This document shows positions 62,482-64,000 of a DNA stretch of 64,000 nt, piece after piece (the stretch's first letter is position 1; every line of letters starts with the position of its first letter). A program made the position numbers and the translations under genes. This stretch comes from Hyphomonadaceae bacterium. Lineage in GTDB: Bacteria; Pseudomonadota; Alphaproteobacteria; Caulobacterales; Aquidulcibacteraceae. The DNA is taken from the NCBI GenBank assembly GCA_016791445.1, contig JAEUMP010000024.1, positions 124,001 to 188,000 on the forward strand, written 5' to 3'. Below the pieces are notes generated by a model. It was not told the origin of the DNA and did not search any database. It saw only the letters and a list, made by a program, of their open reading frames with translations.

Positions 62482-63087
62482 ATGATCGAACTCACGTCCG
62501 CACCGACGGTCTACGGACAGAAGGTACACATCGTTCTCGAAGAGACGGGCCTTCCCTACATCGTTCGTGAGGATGCGCGACGCGGGACCGACAGCGAGAA
62601 CCCGTTGGGACGCACGCCCGCACTCTACGATCCGCACGGACCGGACGGCTTGCCCATCACGCTCGGCGAGAGCGCCGCCATCGCCTTCTATCTTGCGCGC
62701 AAGGCGCGCAAGCTTGGCCCCGAGAGCGCGCGTGAAACGGCGGAGTTCGACTACTGGGCGTTCATGATTTCGGCCAGCCTGAGTCCTCAGTTCGCCGCCG
62801 CCATCTATCTCGACAAGAGCGCACAGGAGCGCGTCGGCTGGGCTGTCGATCTATTTCGCGACAATGCGCGCCGGACGCTACGCGTCTTCGAGGAGAGGAT
62901 GGCGACGAGACATTTCATGGCCGGAGAGCGCTTCACCGTGATTGACGCCCTGCTCTATCCACATCTCGCTGTATCGGCCCAACAAATGCCGGGCGGATTG
63001 AGCGCGTTTCCAAACCTTGAACGCCTGCGCGAGCGGCTTGCGCATCGCGAAGGCGTGCGCAGGGGCATGGCGGTGCTGGCCGCCTAA
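62482..63087 (+). CDS. glutathione S-transferase family protein
   Basis: A 201-residue GST-like protein: IELTSAPTVYGQKVHIVLEETGLPY is the thioredoxin-like N-domain, NPLGRTPALYDPHGPDG and LGESAAIAFYLARK bind the gamma-glutamyl part, and the all-helical C-domain includes MAGERFTVIDALLYPHL. The N-terminal active residue may be Ser6 or Thr9. It ends sharing a CTAA with the stop of the ThDP enzyme. Confidence 0.88.
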   Translation: MIELTSAPTVYGQKVHIVLEETGLPYIVREDARRGTDSENPLGRTPALYDPHGPDGLPITLGESAAIAFYLARKARKLGPESARETAEFDYWAFMISASLSPQFAAAIYLDKSAQERVGWAVDLFRDNARRTLRVFEERMATRHFMAGERFTVIDALLYPHLAVSAQQMPGGLSAFPNLERLRERLAHREGVRRGMAVLAA

Positions 63088-64000
63088 CTGCCTGCACGCA
63101 GCGCGGTGATCGTGCGCCCTGGCGAGATGTCCTCGACGTCCGTCTTGACGTGGAGCAGCGCAGGACGGCCCGCGCGGCGCGCGTCCTCGAAGGCGACGGC
63201 GAAGTCGGCGGTGCGTTCAACCGTCGCCGCCCAGGCGCCGAATGCGCGGGCGAACGCTGCGAAGTCCGGGTTGCGCAGATCGGTCGCGCTGACGCGTCCG
63301 GGGAAGTGGCGTTCCTGATGCATGCGGATCGTGCCGTAGCTGCCGTTGTCGACGACGACAATCACGATGTTGGCCTCGTACTGCACCGCCGTGGCCAGTT
63401 CCTGACCTGTCATGAGGAAGCAGCCGTCACCGGCGAAGGCCACCACCTCGCGCTCGGGATGGGCGAGCTTCGCGGCGATTGCCGCGGGGACGCCGTAGCC
63501 CATCGCCCCGCTGGTGGGTGCAAGCTGCGTGCGGAAAGCGCGATGCCGGATGAAGCGGTGGAGCCACGCTGCGTAATTGCCGGCGCCATTCGTGATGATG
63601 GCGTCCTTCGGCAGGACTTTGCCCAGGTGCGCGACGACTTCCGACATGTTGACCGCGCCGGTTACCGCCACGGGATTCGTCCAGGCCTCATAGTCCGCGC
63701 GTGCGCCTGCGCGCCATTCGGCCCAGTCGCCCCTTACAGCGATCCCCGCCAGCGCCGCCGCCGCCGAGCGCACGTCCGCGACCGCCGCCACTTGCGCCGG
63801 CCACACCCGACCGACTTCTTCCGCGCCGGGATGTATGTGCACCAACTTCCGCGCCGTCTCGTCGCGCGAAAACAACCCGTATCCCTGAGAGGCGTTCTCT
63901 CCCAATCGCGCGCCGACAGCGATCAGAAGATCGCTATCGCGGAGTCGCACGAGCAGTTTCGGATTGGGTCCAAGGCCGAGGTCGCCGACGAAATTCGGCG
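63084..64000 (-). CDS. thiamine-diphosphate-dependent enzyme, acetolactate synthase-like (partial, N-terminus beyond window)
   Basis: C-terminal 305 residues of a ThDP-binding protein. The reading frame continues to the right edge (upstream residues PNFVGDLGLGPNPKLLVRL), so the N-terminal PYR domain is outside. Seen here are part of the central domain (DLLIAVGARLGENASQGYGL) and the PP domain with the ThDP/Mg motif VVAFAGDGCFLMTGQELATAVQ and VVDNGSYGTIRMHQ, which supplies GDG...NN-like residues. It resembles acetolactate-synthase/oxalyl-CoA-decarboxylase-like members; substrate unknown. Confidence 0.88.
   Translation of the reverse strand, partial: PNFVGDLGLGPNPKLLVRLRDSDLLIAVGARLGENASQGYGLFSRDETARKLVHIHPGAEEVGRVWPAQVAAVADVRSAAAALAGIAVRGDWAEWRAGARADYEAWTNPVAVTGAVNMSEVVAHLGKVLPKDAIITNGAGNYAAWLHRFIRHRAFRTQLAPTSGAMGYGVPAAIAAKLAHPEREVVAFAGDGCFLMTGQELATAVQYEANIVIVVVDNGSYGTIRMHQERHFPGRVSATDLRNPDFAAFARAFGAWAATVERTADFAVAFEDARRAGRPALLHVKTDVEDISPGRTITALRAGS

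Overview
This window is a gene-dense, high-GC stretch of chromosome from an alphaproteobacterium, most plausibly in or near the Caulobacterales (Hyphomonadaceae-like). The evidence is the gene set and order: sdhE between mfd and recG, an HdaA-type DnaA regulator next to ppk1 and a DUF2066 protein, lptF-lptG-lptD-surA-pdxA-rsmA in one run, fabD-fabG-acpP-fabF-mltG-yicC-gmk in another, a TIGR02301 protein, a PopA-like degenerate GGDEF protein, and a beta-helix/diheme cytochrome pair of the HNE_0200 type (a family named from Hyphomonas). The genus cannot be fixed from the sequence alone. No rRNA, tRNA, phage, transposase or CRISPR array was seen, and no gap between genes exceeds 300 bases.

Layout. 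1-2466 (minus): end of a 3-oxoacid CoA-transferase subunit A gene, a histidine phosphatase and an alpha-methylacyl-CoA racemase. 2611-4544 (plus): a PopA-like two-REC plus degenerate GGDEF protein overlapping a DsbA/FrnE-family gene. 4541-8295 (minus): mfd and sdhE. 8366-11871 (plus): recG, an APH-like kinase and a DUF6285 protein. 11872-13402: two unrecognised genes on the minus strand, three hairpin structures and a 118-bp imperfect inverted repeat. 13403-18018: aspS (minus), rnd (plus), ppx (minus). 18087-23446: VOC protein, PH-like membrane protein, ppk1, hda, DUF2066. 23559-25198: purM-purN. 25205-27964 (minus): ndk, an I78-type lipoprotein, holC, pepA.

28147-35941 (plus) is an outer-membrane biogenesis block: LptF and LptG form the LPS export permease, LptD is the outer-membrane end point, and SurA chaperones beta-barrel proteins such as LptD; pdxA and rsmA follow. 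35926-41877 (minus) is gmk, yicC, mltG and the fatty-acid synthesis genes fabF, acpP, fabG and fabD. 42028-49879 carries a small membrane protein, an MBL hydrolase, a DUF2235 hydrolase, an acyl-CoA dehydrogenase, a YceI-cytochrome b561-YceI trio and threonylcarbamoyladenylate synthase. 49889-53696 has an FAD-linked oxidase, a secreted unknown, a Nudix hydrolase, a DUF6498-like membrane protein and an SDR. 53777-58792 has a MORN-repeat protein, the beta-helix/diheme cytochrome pair, a nitronate monooxygenase-like enzyme and a lytic-transglycosylase-like lipoprotein. 58801-64000 has a gamma-glutamyltransferase-family protein, TIGR02301, a small unknown, a class III CoA-transferase, a GST and a partial ThDP enzyme.

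Packing is tight: many neighbours overlap by ATGA, GTGA or TGATG, and three convergent pairs share a palindromic or near-palindromic stop (CTAG or CTAA). The least-explained parts are the PopA-like protein, the MORN/beta-helix/diheme-cytochrome run, and the 12000-13400 island with its hairpin-rich repeat.
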